A DNA stretch of 64,000 nt, taken from Pegoplata infirma. Lineage: Eukaryota; Arthropoda; Insecta; Diptera; Anthomyiidae. The notes beneath the pieces were generated by a model. It saw only the letters and a list, made by a program, of their open reading frames with translations, searched no databases and was not told where the DNA came from. This document shows, in pieces, positions 33,991 through 46,260 of the stretch. The stretch spans positions 171,461,923-171,525,922 of the forward strand of contig OY992540.1 in assembly GCA_963921195.1 (NCBI GenBank), in the 5' to 3' direction. Each line of letters starts with the position of its first letter. Position 1 is the stretch's first letter. The translations under genes were made by a program, and so were the position numbers.

Positions 33991-34206
33991 AATTTTGAAA
34001 AATTTTGTACTACAATATTTTTCGAGTGTAAAATTTTTTACAGTTTAAAACGTATCATCAAAAGGAATTAAGTAAAAAGGATTATAACTATAAACTATTT
34101 ATTGTTATTAATAACAATACTATGAATGTAAACGATAATTGTCAGAAAATATCAGCAATATTTTGTTTTTATAATAAAAAGCTGCAATGGCCGGCGTTTC
34201 GCGGGT
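33991..34206. other. AT-rich spacer
   Basis: Nothing recognised. Confidence 0.35.
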
Positions 34207-34338
34207 TGAGACAATAATCACAATTGGAGCGGAAAGCGGTTTTCCGCAATTGTCCTCATAAAAATAGAATTGAATCTAGTTTGTGAACATTTGCGGAAAA
34301 ACGCTTCCCGCTCCAATTGTGATTATTCTCTGACACAG
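34207..34338. mobile_element. Small hairpin MITE
   Basis: AATAATCACAATTGGAGCGG and its inverted copy lie about 60 bp apart. The arms continue through GAAGCGTTTTTCCGCAA-type sequence for about 38 bp. TSD not clear. GC content in the arms is well above the surroundings. Confidence 0.65.
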
Positions 34339-35847
34339 GTTTTGTTAATGCTGACAATTGTTAAGACAAGTTAAGGTAGTGTATAATATTTGACTATACT
34401 AAATTTTAGTGACTATCCATTATATTTACCACAAAGAAAGTCCGACGGTTTGTGTACAACTTCCTCCCGCATAAAGTGCTAAAATAATTATCAAGCTTTA
34501 ATTTAAGCTTGATGGCGTTCAGATTGAATGTATATTAAAAGTGAAGCCATGTATATTAAAAGTGGAAAGACTTTTTCTCTTAAAATATTTTCAAGTGGAG
34601 TTTTTTTTAAATTTGAAATATATCCTCCATTTTTGAAAAATATGCCATCCAAATTTGAGTGAAATCCGTTCAAAATGCAATTTCGTAAAATAACAAACAA
34701 ACCGAAAAAAAGTTTTATACATCGATACATTTCTGCCAAAATATTGTAAATGTTACGAACCATTTTAAAGTCAATCACTCTTCTCGGTGACGAAATTTGT
34801 GAATCGTTTTAAAATAATCGTTTTTCATCCAAAACAAAAATTTAAAATTCTGGCAATTATATATATTATGGCGGTAATTGCTCGTTGCATACAGATATCC
34901 TCCATTTTGTTTTCCAATCTATTTAACATTTTTATATGATCAATATTTTTCAATCATCCATTTTTTTCAGTTTTTTTTTGTTTTTGTTATAAGCACTTTG
35001 CACATTTTATTGCAGTATTATTATTTTTTTATTAAAACATTTTTCTGTTTAAGGGTCATTGAGTTTTATCAATAATAACAACTAAAAAAACATTATAAGA
35101 AAAAAAAAACGCATTGTTACATTGTGTACATTTTTTTTTTGTTATTGTTATTATTTTAATGGTTAACATTGAATTATTTTAACATTTTTATGTTTAAGAG
35201 GAATTAAAGTAAAAAAGAATGAAAAAAAAAACAACACAAATGAGTGAACGAATGGATAGAACGATGAATATGGAAATGAGTTTAAAACCTATTTAACCTA
35301 CTCTGTCTGTCTGTCCGTATGTCCGTCCATCGATGATGATTATGTAGTTGATTGTTTGTAAATGATTGCTGATGATTGACGACAACGACATCAACGACGA
35401 CATCGGTGATGATGACGATGACTAACAAGCAGAAAAGGTCAACAATTACAGTGAACCAACAACGAAAATACAAAAAAAAAAAGACAGAAATTGTAAACAC
35501 AATTTTCCTAAGGGTCAATTGACTTTAATTGCCAAGTACACAGAGTGTACTACACACTATAGGTTGATAAAGTCAGAAGTTTAAAAGTATTTATTCATTA
35601 TTAATTGTACCTTAAAATACAAAAATTTATAACCACCATCAAGAAATGAAGTTTAAAACATCGAAATATATATGAAATGCAAAATAGTGTAACAATACTT
35701 TTTTTTTAAATATGGAATTATTGATTGATTTTGGCACAATTTATCAAACTTCATTCCTCCACAAAATGTCAGTTCTCAAATTCAAAACTATAATATTTTG
35801 TACTTTCAAACATTTTTTGGTTCCCCTATAGGAAAAAGAAAAACAGT
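34339..35847. other. Largely unique AT-rich stretch
   Basis: No protein-like frame. CTGTCTGTCTGTCCG at 35305-35319 is a simple repeat. Between 35370 and 35440 GACGACATCGGTGATGATGA words form a short GAT/GAC-rich patch. No repeat ends were recognised. Confidence 0.35.
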
Positions 35848-36938
35848 TATTAGCAAATATGAAATGAGATACGAGGGTCGCGCTGGAAAATGAAATTATT
35901 TGTAGACGTTTTTTTTAGAAATTTTTTAAAAAATATTTTCTAAGTTGATTTTTTCAAGTTCAAACATTAAAAATTTAAAAAAATAATACAATAAATTACA
36001 AAAAATCAGTGGTCAAAAGAATTAGAGTTCAAAAAAATTCATATTTTTTTACTGCATCCATATTTTGAGGCGTTGGAAAAATGAGTTGATAACTGAATTT
36101 ATAATAATGTACTATCCCAGCAAATTTTTGCATTACTAGTAATGAGTATAGTAATTAGTAATAATTATTGGTATGTACTTAGTCATTGCATGAAACACTA
36201 CTTATTCTATAAAGGCCGTGAGACAAAATTAATTAGTGCCTACAAGCTTACGAGTAGGGAGATAAATAACTACTTACCTATAACGAGTAAAATAAGTAGC
36301 TACTTTATAGGAATAAAATAAATAGTTGCAAACAGAGTTTGAAATACCTATTTATCATTAGATTATTCGTTTTCGCGAAACTTTAAGCTAAAAAGTTAAA
36401 ACAAATATTGTTTTTTTCTGATTGGGCTTAATTTCCCAAATGAACTTGCAAATAAGTATTTATTTTTAACATTCTCAATAACTTATTATTTATATTATTG
36501 CAAATAAGTATTTACAAATTACAATATAAGCCACTTGATGCTTTTTGGACTAAAGTAATGCAGTGGGTAATGAGTAGTTGTTATAAGTAATGTAATTGGC
36601 AGTCATTACTTTTCACAACACATTACCTATTTTTTGCTGGGATTTTTAAAATTTTTAAGGTTTAAACTTGAAAAATATCAACTTAGAAATATTTTTTAAA
36701 AATTTTCTGAAAAACGTCTACAAATAATTTCATTTTCCAGCGCGACCCTCGTATCTCATTTAATATTTGCTCAATCTGGAAGCCATCAAGCTTAAATTTA
36801 AGTTTTGACAATTTCCTTTATAGCATTTTTTTAAATGATAGTCGATTGATAATAATAATAAGGGATTTTTTTAGTCAAATTTGTCGTTAACGAATTACAT
36901 ATACTTTAGACCTGTACACTTTCTTTTGACACTCACTG
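35848..36938. mobile_element. Tc1-MITE relative with inverted arms, split by a CCCAG element
   Basis: 35848-35970 and 36655-36775 pair as inverted arms (ATACGAGGGTCGCGCTGG). The right part 36655-36938 is homologous to the MITE at 593-958 and ends TTTTGACACTCACTG before TA, a decayed form of TTTTGACAGGCACTG. The unpaired centre received the CCCAG element 36116-36641. Confidence 0.65.
36116..36641. mobile_element. CCCAGC-ended MITE, 526 bp, TSD AT
   Basis: The ends CCCAGCAAATTTTTGCATTAC and, inverted, CCCAGCAAAAAATAGGTAATG are flanked by AT (36114-36115 and 36642-36643). The interior is rich in TAAGTA and AGTAATG motifs. Confidence 0.78.
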
Positions 36939-37025
36939 TATAAGATCCTGTAGCAGAAATAACGTCTAACAAGGCAAGTATCTCAACCCTTATGAACCGA
37001 TTTGCCTGAAACTTAATATATACAT

Positions 37026-38027
37026 TATGGTGGTTTTTTATTTTATTTTTTTTGGAATTTCGAGGAGCGCGCAGCGGATTTTTGTGACATTTGATGTTAA
37101 AATAATTGTGTAAAAATTTGAGCTAAATCGGATAAAATTAACCCGAGGCGCAAGGAAGTCAAAGTTTCGAAAAAAAAGCCAAAATGGCCAAATTTTGAAA
37201 AAACTTAAAAAAATGTAAATTTTTTTTGAAATAAAAAAATAAAATATTTTTTATTTAACTTTCTTGCAATAATACTCAGAAAAAATTATCTTTACTTTTT
37301 ATGACGGCAGTAACACTTTCAAACATGAAATACAAAAATTACCATGCATTTTGGGGGGTACCTGATATGAGTGTTTTCGATTTTTTGAAAATTTTATTAA
37401 ACAAAAAAATTAAATCTTACTATTCTATAGCAATGGATTATTAAATACATCCTAAGGCTTAAATATTTAAAAAATTGGGGATATCCATCGACTCAATTTT
37501 TTTTTGGAGTCATTTGACTCCTTGAAATCCGCAAAACTCAAATGACTCCAAAGAAAAATTGAGTCGATGGATATCCCCAATTTTTTAAATATTTAAGCCT
37601 TAGGATGTATTTAATAATCCATTGCTATAAAATAGTAAGATTTAATTTTTTTGTTTAATAAAATTTTCAAAAAATCGAAAACACTCATTTCAGGTTCCCC
37701 CCAAAATGCATGGTAATTTTTGTATTTTATGTTTGAAAGTGTTACTGCCGTCATAAAAAGTAAAGATATTTTTTTCTGAGTATTATTGCAAGAAAGTTAA
37801 ATAAAAAATATTTCGTTTTTTTTATTTCAACAAAATTTACATTTTTTTAAGTTTTTTCAAAATTTGGCCATTTAGGCTTTTTCTCGAAACTTTGACCTTC
37901 TTGCGCCTCGGGTTAATTTTATCCGATTTAGCTCAAATTTTTACACAATTATTTTAACATCAAATGTCACAAAAATCCGCTGCGCGCTCCTCGAAATTCC
38001 AAAAAAAATAAAATAAAAACCACCCTA
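37026..38027. mobile_element. Hairpin element with 8-bp TSD ATATACAT
   Basis: The ends TATGGTGGTTTTT and, inverted, TAGGGTGGTTTTT are flanked by ATATACAT (37018-37025 and 38028-38035). Arms of about 480 bp are nearly perfect and meet at about 37525 (TTTGACTCC/GGAGTCAAA region). AATCGGATAAAATTAACCCG and GAGGCGCAAGGAAGTCAAAG show kinship in wording with the 32633-33864 hairpin. No coding region is seen. Confidence 0.9.
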
Positions 38028-38041
38028 ATATACATATATAA

Positions 38042-38656
38042 ACAAGTAAAAAAGTTAAATTCGGCCTTGCCGAATGTAGTGATACCCTCCACAATTTCAA
38101 AAAAATTATTGCAAAAAACTTTATTGAAAAGGAAATTACTTTTGAAAAAAAAAAAATTTTTGAAAAAAAAATTTCGGAGAAAAAAAATTTGGTAAAAAAA
38201 ATCCGCGATTTTTTTTTTTTTTTCAAAAAATATGTTCGTACTTGTTTAAATACCATTTGGTGTTCAATTATGTTCACATATGTCAACCAGAAGCCGAATT
38301 AAAGCATTTTGAATTTTTAGGTTATGTTGAATGTACTGAAATTTTTGAGGTGTGCTTACATTTTCGTTCATAACTTTTGAACCGCTGAACCGATATCGCT
38401 CAAATGTAATACCAAACTTCTCGGGAGAACTTCCAATAAATATGTTAAGTTTGAGTCATCTCTGTGCAATATTTTATCCGCGACAGCATTTTCCACAGAC
38501 AGACAGACGGACAGACGGACATCGCTAGGATGTCCTAAAATCGATCGGGCATCATGAATATATATACTTTATGGGGTCCCAGATCGATATTTCGATGAGT
38601 TACAAACGGAATGACAAACTCATATATACCCTCTATCACTAAGTGGAGGGTATAAA
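38042..38656 (+). mobile_element. ATACCCTCCAC-family element, uninterrupted copy
   Basis: Opens CAAGTAAAAAAGTTAAATTC, GCCGAATGTAGTGATACCCTC; closes CACTAAGTGGAGGGTATAAA. It gives the empty sites for the three insertions in 11641-14755. Contains GACAGACAGACGGACAGACG and GGGCATCATGAATATATA. Non-coding, and probably a non-autonomous element; superfamily not determined. Confidence 0.8.
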
Positions 38657-39190
38657 AAGACGATTTTGTGGTTGGGGTGTCTCGGCTTATAGGCCATATC
38701 AGTGTTTGAAAATTTCGTTGTCACCTTATGAAACAATGTGGACCTTCGGGAAAATTTCGATAACTCCCGAACTAACAGGAATATCGTCTAGAGCAAAAAT
38801 ACACATCGACTTAAATTTAATAGAGATTATTTCGTATTCATATGGATATCGTAGGTCTATGTCTTAATATAAATACCCCCCAAAATTCACACATTTTCAT
38901 GAAAAAAGTATTTAACAAAGCCGAATTTTTACAAGGCTATGCAACTATTGGATAGGCATTAAAAAAAAAAACTTTCCTCTCATATGTAAACATCATCTAG
39001 TTTCTTAGAATGAAATAGCTGAAAAATCCAAAAACGTTTTTTTCGTCATTTTTTTACCCATGTTTTGAAGCACAAAATCCCCGTTATGGACGATAAGCCG
39101 AGAAACGCCAACCTTAGAATTGACTCTTTTATATATATTTTAAGTTTTATGCAAATCGGTTCATAAGGGTTGAGATACTTCCCTTGTAAG
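38657..39190. repeat. Interspersed repeat shared with 42140-42490
   Basis: AACTAACAGGAATAT, then GTCGACTTAAATTTA-like sequence, GATTATTTCGT and GACGATAAGCC appear in the same order in both places. Non-coding. Confidence 0.6.
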
Positions 39191-40071
39191 AGTAAGACAT
39201 AGAATTTTTATATTTTTAGAGTAAAAAGGGGTAAACAATGGATAAAAGTAGTGTAAAATTGTGCTTTTTATAATTATTGAGATAAAGAAAGACTTCAGAA
39301 TTTTTACATTTCTTTATATCGCATGTTTTACGGAATGAAATAAAACCAACATGAAACCAAATGAAATAGAATAGGAAACGAAACGGAATGAAACATGGAA
39401 TGACATGGAATAACATTTGTTCAGTCAATATTATTTTTATTCAAACTTCTTTTGTCACTTATTTCTAGATGGTAAAAAAGGTTAAATTTTGTACTTGGGT
39501 ACTTTTTCGATTTCCCGAAATAATAATCTTATAAATTTGATTTTGAATCTGGGATCCTTCAGCAAAAATAAAACATTCTGAAAAACATAACTTTTCGAAA
39601 ATACGATTCTAAGAGTCAAGAAGGGGTTCACAAAAGGGATAAATTATAAATCTCTACTTTTGACATAAAAAAGAATTAACATTCAAGAGTGAAACATTTT
39701 TAAAATTTTAATTTTTTTTTGGGTAAAAATAGAATAAAGAAGTACTTTTTATATCTATTGAGATAAAGACGCTGGAATTTTTGGTTTTCATTATCGCACG
39801 TTATACGGAAGTAAACGAAAAATTTGACATAAAACGGAATGGAATAGAGCGGGGAACGAAGAAGGAATAGACCAGTGAATGACATGAAATTTTTTTGTCA
39901 CTCAATTTTTTTTTTCACTAAAATTTTTTTTTATTCAAAATTTGTTTTTTAATGTAAACAAAAACTTTTCATAAAATTCAACACTTAAATAAAAATCTTT
40001 TCTAAATTTTTTTTTCGAAATTTATGCCCTATTCGAGGTTCTCAATCAAAAATGGCGGTAGAAATTTTCCT
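39191..40071. repeat. Repeat with GGAATGAAA and AAAAAGGGGTA modules
   Basis: Two modules (39215-39440 and 39715-39950) repeat the order AAAAAGGGGTA, ACTTTTTATATCTATTGAGATAAAGA, then purine-rich GGAATGGAATAGAGCGGGGA. The same order recurs at 52330-52640. Part of the same long repeat family as 48240-52945. Confidence 0.55.
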
Positions 40072-40574
40072 TACACTCAAAAAAAAAACCTTGTAAAATT
40101 ACAAGAAAAATTTGTAACTTTTTTTGTTTGCTACCTCCTATTTGACAAAAATTTCTAGTAATTTTACAAGCTTTGTACCAATATTTTTGTAATTCTACAA
40201 GGTTTTTACCTATAAAATTGTAAATTTACAATTTTTTTGAAACGTTAAAATTTACAACGAGGTTTCTTAATTTTACTAGAATTCCTAGTAATTTTACAAG
40301 TTTTTTACCAATAATTTTGTAATTTTACAAGCTTTTTACCAATAAAATTGTAAATTTCCAGTTTTTTTGGCGCAATTAAAATTACAAGGAATTCTCGTAA
40401 ATTTACTAGATTTTTTTTGTAAAATTCTTAAAAATTTCTAAAATTACAAAAAAAAATTAAAAATAAAAAAAAATTGTAAATTTCGATTTGTTAAAATACA
40501 ATGAAAACTGTCAAATATTATTAAAGAGGGATTACGAGACTTTTCCTAGTAATTTGACAAAGTTTTTTTGTGTA
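40072..40574. mobile_element. TACACT-ended MITE, 503 bp
   Basis: The left end TACACTCAAAAAAAAAACC and the right end ending TTTTTTTGTGTA are inverted. Inner TAATTTTACAAG and AATTTTACTAG words repeat several times. Copies occur at 15654 and 30290. Confidence 0.7.
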
Positions 40575-41002
40575 TATTTTAAAGGTTTTATAACGTCATA
40601 AGGGCTCGAAAATTTATTACCGGAACGAACGTGATTCCGGAAAAAGAACATGATTCTGAGAATGTCTGAAATGGATCATTTACTATCCGTTATTTAATAT
40701 TATTGGATATAAAGTATCGGCGGGAAAGGTATTGATTGATATTTAAAATCGAAAATATTTTGCGTTTTTGAAAATCGTTGGTTGAAAAATCCTTCCAAAG
40801 ATTTTAGTTTGTATCAAAAATTTTCAAATTTTCAAGAAAACGTTTTTTAATAAATGTATTTCAAAGAATTCATTAATTAACAGTTCATGGACTTTAAAAG
40901 GTTCATAACTGTATGTTTATTCATTTAAACTTAAATAGTTTGTAATTTGTCTTATACATAATTTTAAATTTTCAACATACTCGTAGTATAATCTACCAAC
41001 AC
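40575..41002. other. AT-rich spacer
   Basis: No feature recognised. The last 8 bases (40995-41002) are the left target duplication of the next element. Confidence 0.4.
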
Positions 41003-41784
41003 TAGACTGCCCAGAAAAAAAGCGAAGTTTTTATTTTCTTGGGGGATACCTGCAAATTTTGTTCCTTTTTGTGCAAAAAAATTTCGGTTTTTTTTTGGGA
41101 TTTTTAAAATAATATCTAGAGGTCGCGATCTCGCGTTTTATAACGATTTATTTTTTTTTGAGTTTTTTATTATTTTAAATTGTTAAATATGATTAATATG
41201 ATAAAATATTAATAATTTCAGACAAAAAAAAAAAAATAAATTAAAAATTAAATATCGCTTATTCCATGAGATGTCTCCCAGCATCTAATCAAATGTTCCT
41301 TAATTTATTTGAAATTTTGCACACATGAACACTATGAAGCTATTAAAATAAATCAGTTGTTAGTTCCGAGAAAATCCGTGAATTCGCGAATATATTCGCG
41401 TTCGCGAATTCGTGGATTTTCGCGAAACTAAAAACGAATTTATTTTAATTGCTCCATAGTGTACCTGTGTGCGAAATTTCAAATAAATTAAAGAACATTT
41501 GATTAGATGCTGGGAGACATCTCATGGAATGAGCGATATTTAATTTTTAATTTATTTTTTTTTTTGTCTGAAATTATTAATATTTTATCATATTAATCAT
41601 ATTTAACAATTTAAAATAATAAAAAACTCAAAAAAAATAAATCGTTATAAAACGCGAGATCGCGACCGCTAGATATTATTTTAAAAATCCCAAAAAAAAA
41701 CCGAAATTTTTTTGCACAAAAAGGAACAAAATTCGCAGGTATCCCCCAAGAAAATAACAACTTTGTTTTTTTCTGGGCAGTCTA
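41003..41784. mobile_element. TAGACTG-ended hairpin element with 8-bp TSD
   Basis: The ends TAGACTGCCCAGAAAAAAA are nearly perfect inverted copies flanked by ACCAACAC (40995-41002 and 41785-41792). Arms of about 370 bp pair to a centre near 41395 that reads CGCGAATATATTCGCG. The first seven bases equal those of the 32633-33864 element, though the interiors differ. No coding region. Confidence 0.92.
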
Positions 41785-41828
41785 ACCAACACCCATCATT
41801 ATTATGTTGATAATATTTTATTTGTTTA

Positions 41829-42600
41829 CTAGCTACAATGCCCGGCATTTCACGGTTCGGTTAACCTTATAGAATGAAAACATTATTTTAGTTCGTAAAT
41901 ATTTAATTAAATAAATTCAATAAAATAACTTAAATAAATAGAGGAGCACCTGATACTAAATAAGGCTTCCCACTGGTTTTCAGAAATTCGCGTTTGAAAA
42001 TGTTTAAGTCGATAATTTATTACATTTAGAACTTAGTTTCATAAAAAAATAAACTCGTGGTTCCAAATCTGCCATCCACCATCCATTTTCGAAATTTTTG
42101 CTTGTAAAAATTTCATAACCCACTAATTTAGTACTTCTACTAAAGTACTTCAAAGGAAAATTTCGATGACTACCGAACTAACAGGAATATTGCCTAGGGG
42201 AAAAATACGTGTCGACTTAAATTTACTTAAGATTATTTCGTTTTCAAATGGAAAATTTACACATTTTTGTGAAAAAATTTTTAATTAAATCGATTTTTAA
42301 AAGGTTATGCCTCCTTTGGATTGCTTATGAAAAAACCTTTTTTCGCATATGAAAACATCATATAATTTCTTAAGAAGAAATGGCCCCAAATCCCCGATAT
42401 AGACGATAAGCCAAGACATCCCAACATTAAAATTGTCTCTTATAAATATTTTACGTTTGAGACAAATCGGTTCATCAGAGTACTTTGCTTTTTTCGTGAA
42501 AAAGTTGTGAGAAATTGGTGGATTAACCCAAATTTGCATATAGAACAAACAAACAACCAGAAAAAATATTTTATATATATAAAGATTTATTACTTAAGAA
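41829..42600. repeat. Repeat starting ACTAGCTACAATGCCCGGC
   Basis: The start resembles, inverted, the stretch at 52890-52945. 42140-42490 is homologous to 38657-39190. It ends in an ATATATATAAAGATT tract like the one that opens the 48240 repeat. Probably one long repeat family with A/T-rich ends; class unknown. Confidence 0.5.
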
Positions 42601-42925
42601 CATTTTTTTTAACGAGTTCCATGTATGTTCCATGTATGTGTTTTTTATTTATTAGTAGTAAATAACTATATGATAGTTATGATGATGTTAGTTTTTTTTT
42701 TCTATTTTCATTTTATTATTATTACAGGGTGAAGTTAATGGTCAATTGTAAATTTACAAGTTTATTACTCTCTCTAGTAAAGTACTATACATGCATCAAT
42801 TATTGAATGGCTTTTCAATGGTGCCTGCAGGAAAATTCTTTAAGGGCGAAAGTATATTTTTGAATAGTTCTGTAATTTAGGGTAACGCTTAAATGTTGAG
42901 TTTTTTTAATAGAGATCTTACACTA
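42601..42925. other. Spacer before a LOA relic
   Basis: Nothing recognised. Confidence 0.35.
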
Positions 42926-44982
42926 GGGGACTTGATGGTATAATACAGGCTGAGGTGCAGCAAGTGTCGTACCAAATAGCCCCTTGGCTATATACTCTCT
43001 ACGCAACATACATAAACTGGATGCGAAATCCTTTAAAATGGAGGGATACTAGAGTCGTTTTTATCCCGAAGGCTGGGAAAAATTTTCATACAGCTCCGAA
43101 GAAGCGTCTATCATATCTCGATTTGACAATAGGGGCACACTGCTGGGAGGTGTTCTTTTGCAACTTTTTTGGAACCTGGTACTGAATTCAATGCTACGAT
43201 AGTTTTAAAGGGAAAGCGCCAGCCAACATTAAGAGATCTCTGAAAGATCTGTCTAAATGGAGACTGTGGTCTAGAAGTTAATCCAAGTAAAACAGAGCTT
43301 GTCTTATGTACAAGGAAAATCTAGATTTCTGTTTTTAACAATAGTTCTCTGGATGGCACTGAAATCGCCTTCTCAGATGGAGCCAAGTATCTTGGAAGTT
43401 AAACTTCGGCGTAATGTCGAGAAACGGGTAAGAAAGGCAACAATTGCTTTATATTTCTGTAAAATAGATATTGTAAAACGATGGGACTTTAGCCCTAAAG
43501 TCGTTCGTTGGATTTATGCAGCAGTGATTGTATGGAATCATTGGCTTGTGGCATGCTTTAGAGACAAAAGGGAACTGTGACTTTGTCACGAAGGTACTGA
43601 GAATGGCGTCGATTTTGCATAACTGGTGTTCTCCGTACTACACCTACGGATGCATTAGAAATCCTCCTTCACCTAATACCATTGGACGTATTGGGTAGGC
43701 AGTGTGCGGCTATCTCGGCAATTGGACTTAATAGCACACTTTAATGCTACACGAACAAGTGGGCTTTAAAGTCTATTCGAAGGAGCTTGAGTTGAGTCTG
43801 TCTTGAAGATTGCCAGATCATTGCAGTGTTAACCACGCAGAGAGGTTGGTAATAAAGAGGTATCTGAATGGTTGTGTTGCAATATCTTGTCAACATCATT
43901 TCTGACAGTCAAGCCGCGGTCAATGTTTCTGAAAACAAGATCTGCCCTTGACTGCCGCACGTCTTTAAATGAGATGGACAAGCAGTTTGACATGCAATTC
44001 ATTTGGGTTCCAGGGCACGGAGACAAGCCGATGAGCTTGCAAGACTGGGAACTACCTTACTGGTTCCAAAAGAATTGTAATGTATTGATATGCCTCTAGG
44101 AACTAGCAAGTAAAGCCAACGGATTTGTTGCGCGACGGGGACTAATCGGAAATGGACAAATGGATGGACGTGTGGGGCTTCTCGACAGATTTGGTCGTCT
44201 CATAATCAGAAGCGCACAAGTGAGCTGATATCTCTTTCAAGAGAAGAGATTTTGACGGTGGTTGCCGTGATTACCGGACACCAGGGATGGACAATCGGAA
44301 TTTTTAAATGGTACTGGAACTCAACCAAAAAAGTACCTTTTTGCATTCGACGGCACTAAAAATAATAAATTCAATATAAAAGTACTTAAATTGATGATAT
44401 CGTTATCCATTTATTTATTTTTTTTTTTTTGTGAAAAACGCATCAAAGATTGACTAAAATCAAAAATTTCTCTTGTTTGAAGCTTTTTTCCAATGAAAAT
44501 CGGTGGATTTTCGGAAATTCTTTTAGATTTGATTGAACAAATGTATGAAAACATCAGGTATAGAAAAGGTACTAAATCAGTCGCGGGGGTACTACGTTGT
44601 CTTAGAGAGTGAAAAGGTACAAAAAAAAGTACTAAAGTACTAACTTTTCCATCCCAGCCGGACACTGTCTTATAGGAAAGCTAGCGGTTAAATGTGCCGT
44701 CAAATCACTTTTGGTTGAGTTGCATGGATAATGAGTAGATGGAAACTATCGAACACCACTCAGTCAGAGACTAGCCTTACTGAGATCTGAGGAGCTGCAC
44801 AATCTCTCTGTTTTGTCGTATGTCAAAATTCAGTATCTTAGAAGTTTCGTTAGAAGTTCAAATTGATTCAACGGCAGGTCCTAGTAGGAGAACCTATTAC
44901 AGTCCCGTGGTATCAAAACGGACCTCAGAGTCTATGTGTGCTGACGTAAAACGTCAGCAGCCTCTTACAACCTAACCTAACC
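42926..44982 (+). pseudogene. LOA-type ORF2 relic C (RT to 3' tail), split by a hAT MITE
   Basis: Starts in the RT domain (ACTTGATGGTATAATACAGG) and runs through RT, RNase H (IWVPGHGDKP at about 44003) and finger region to the 3'UTR and tail CCTAACCTAACC (44971-44982). Internal deletions have removed the RT core, and stops are frequent. Near 42970-43040 it keeps the 25 nt that are missing in the 55-60 kb copy, so it documents that break. A 376-bp hAT MITE sits at 44282. Confidence 0.82.
44282..44657. mobile_element. hAT MITE, 376 bp, TSD CCGGACAC
   Basis: The ends CAGGGATGGACAATCGG and, inverted, CTGGGATGGAAAAGTTAG are flanked by a perfect 8-bp duplication CCGGACAC (44274-44281 and 44658-44665) inside the LOA relic. 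The interior contains GTACTTTT/AAAAGTAC words. Confidence 0.9.
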
Positions 44983-45453
44983 TTGAGAGAAATGACAGTG
45001 GTACCGAAAATACAGTCCTTTGATACTTTTGCGTCCATAAGCACACCTTTTTTACAATATGCTGGAAACTGGCTAATGTTTAGTCAATCTCTAAAATAAG
45101 TGCTACTAATAACTCTGAAAACTGCCGACCAATTGCAATTTTCCATTCTTAATATGTAAAGAATGATTGTAAAATAGTTCACCATTTATAATAATCTAAA
45201 TTTCCAGTAGTCCATTTCAAAGACCCTTGAAAATTTAATATTAAACTCATAAATATCACCTTATTAAAAATACAATTAAGTGTTAGTTTTATTTGTTGGT
45301 GGCTTGCAATTGCTTTTAATTAAAATTAATTAATACTTATTAAGACACACAATACACATATCTTATCGTGATTTAAATAAACATTTCACACTAATTGTTT
45401 CATATTGATTCAATTGATTTCTTTACTTATTAATCTATTTTCTTTTATTTCAG

Positions 45454-45566
45454 AATTCGATATCACGAAAATAACTAGCGTGTAGAAGAAAAATCGTAAC
45501 GCAGAAAATGAGGAGAAGAATGCGTCAACTCATAGCAGCGTACTAATTTTATTTTTTTGGTTTCTT
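45454..45566 (+). other. Candidate non-coding (5'-UTR-type) exon of a host gene
   Basis: A long pyrimidine tract ending CTATTTTCTTTTATTTCAG lies immediately upstream, and GTAAGTATATG, a full donor consensus, starts at 45567. The 113-nt interval is less AT-rich than its flanks (GCGTGTAGAAGAAAAATCG, GCAGAAAATGAGGAGAAG) and is not part of any repeat seen in the window. It holds one short frame, ATG at 45508 to TAA at 45546 (12 codons), so it would be untranslated or carry a small upstream ORF. No other exon of the same gene is identifiable. Plausible, not proven. Confidence 0.4.
45508..45546 (+). other. Possible 12-codon upstream ORF in the candidate exon
   Basis: MRRRMRQLIAAY followed by TAA. 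It is a statement of position only: nothing shows that it is translated. Confidence 0.2.
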
Positions 45567-46032
45567 GTAAGTATATGAATAAAAAATTTTATTTTAAGAA
45601 GGAAAAATATTTAAATTTATAATGTTTAAAAAGGTTTTTATACACTATACCACTGGCAATGAAAGTCTCCCTCCGATATTTATGAAATGAATATGTTGTT
45701 TAAAATAAAAATTCATTAGACAATTTTTTTTAATAATACTAGTTTAGAATCTCAAAAAAAAAAAAATACTAATAACATTAAATATTTAAATTTAGTAATT
45801 TCACAATTTTAATCAGAGTTTTAGAAATATATAGTTGTGTTTGTAAAATTTTTTAAAAATCATGTAATGATTTTTTTCTTAAATTCATAAAAAAAATGGA
45901 AATGGTGTTTTTGGCATATTTTGTAGTTTTTTAGGTAAAAACAATAAAAAAAAAATATTGTATAAGATTTCACATAATGTACGTACATAATAAAGTTCCA
46001 GGAATACCGGTAATACAGTCAAAACCAGAACT

Positions 46033-46260
46033 GGGAATATCGGGAATTATTCAATAATCGAGAAACCGGTACCATTTCCTGGTAATACCAAGAAAAGGGA
46101 ATAACGGTTTTACGGTACTGACCGTAGGCTCTACTCCAAAAAAAGAAAAGGGAATACCGGGAATTATTCAATAATCGGGAAGCCGGTACCATTTCCTGGT
46201 AATGACAAGAAAAGGGAATACCGGTACTACGGTACTGAGCGTAGGCTCTACCCCAAAAAC
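46033..46260. repeat. Tandem repeat, 117-bp unit, about two copies
   Basis: GGGAATATCGGGAATTATTC (46033) and GGGAATACCGGGAATTATTC (46150) open two units that share CCGGTACCATTTCCTGGTAA and CGTAGGCTCTAC. GGGAATACCGG recurs within each unit. Confidence 0.75.

Larger units (their letters stand above)
44983..46020. other. Mostly unique stretch with a candidate exon
   Basis: No repeat ends recognised between 44983 and 45960. It includes the candidate exon 45454-45566. The rest is AT-rich. Confidence 0.4.

Noticed and set aside
33815..34048. 77-codon frame as a gene
   Set aside because: It is the antisense of the LOA relic E and crosses the end of a hairpin element.
34339..35847. LTR retrotransposon or endogenous virus
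   Set aside because: No paired LTRs, primer-binding site, protease, integrase or envelope-like frame was found here or elsewhere in the window.
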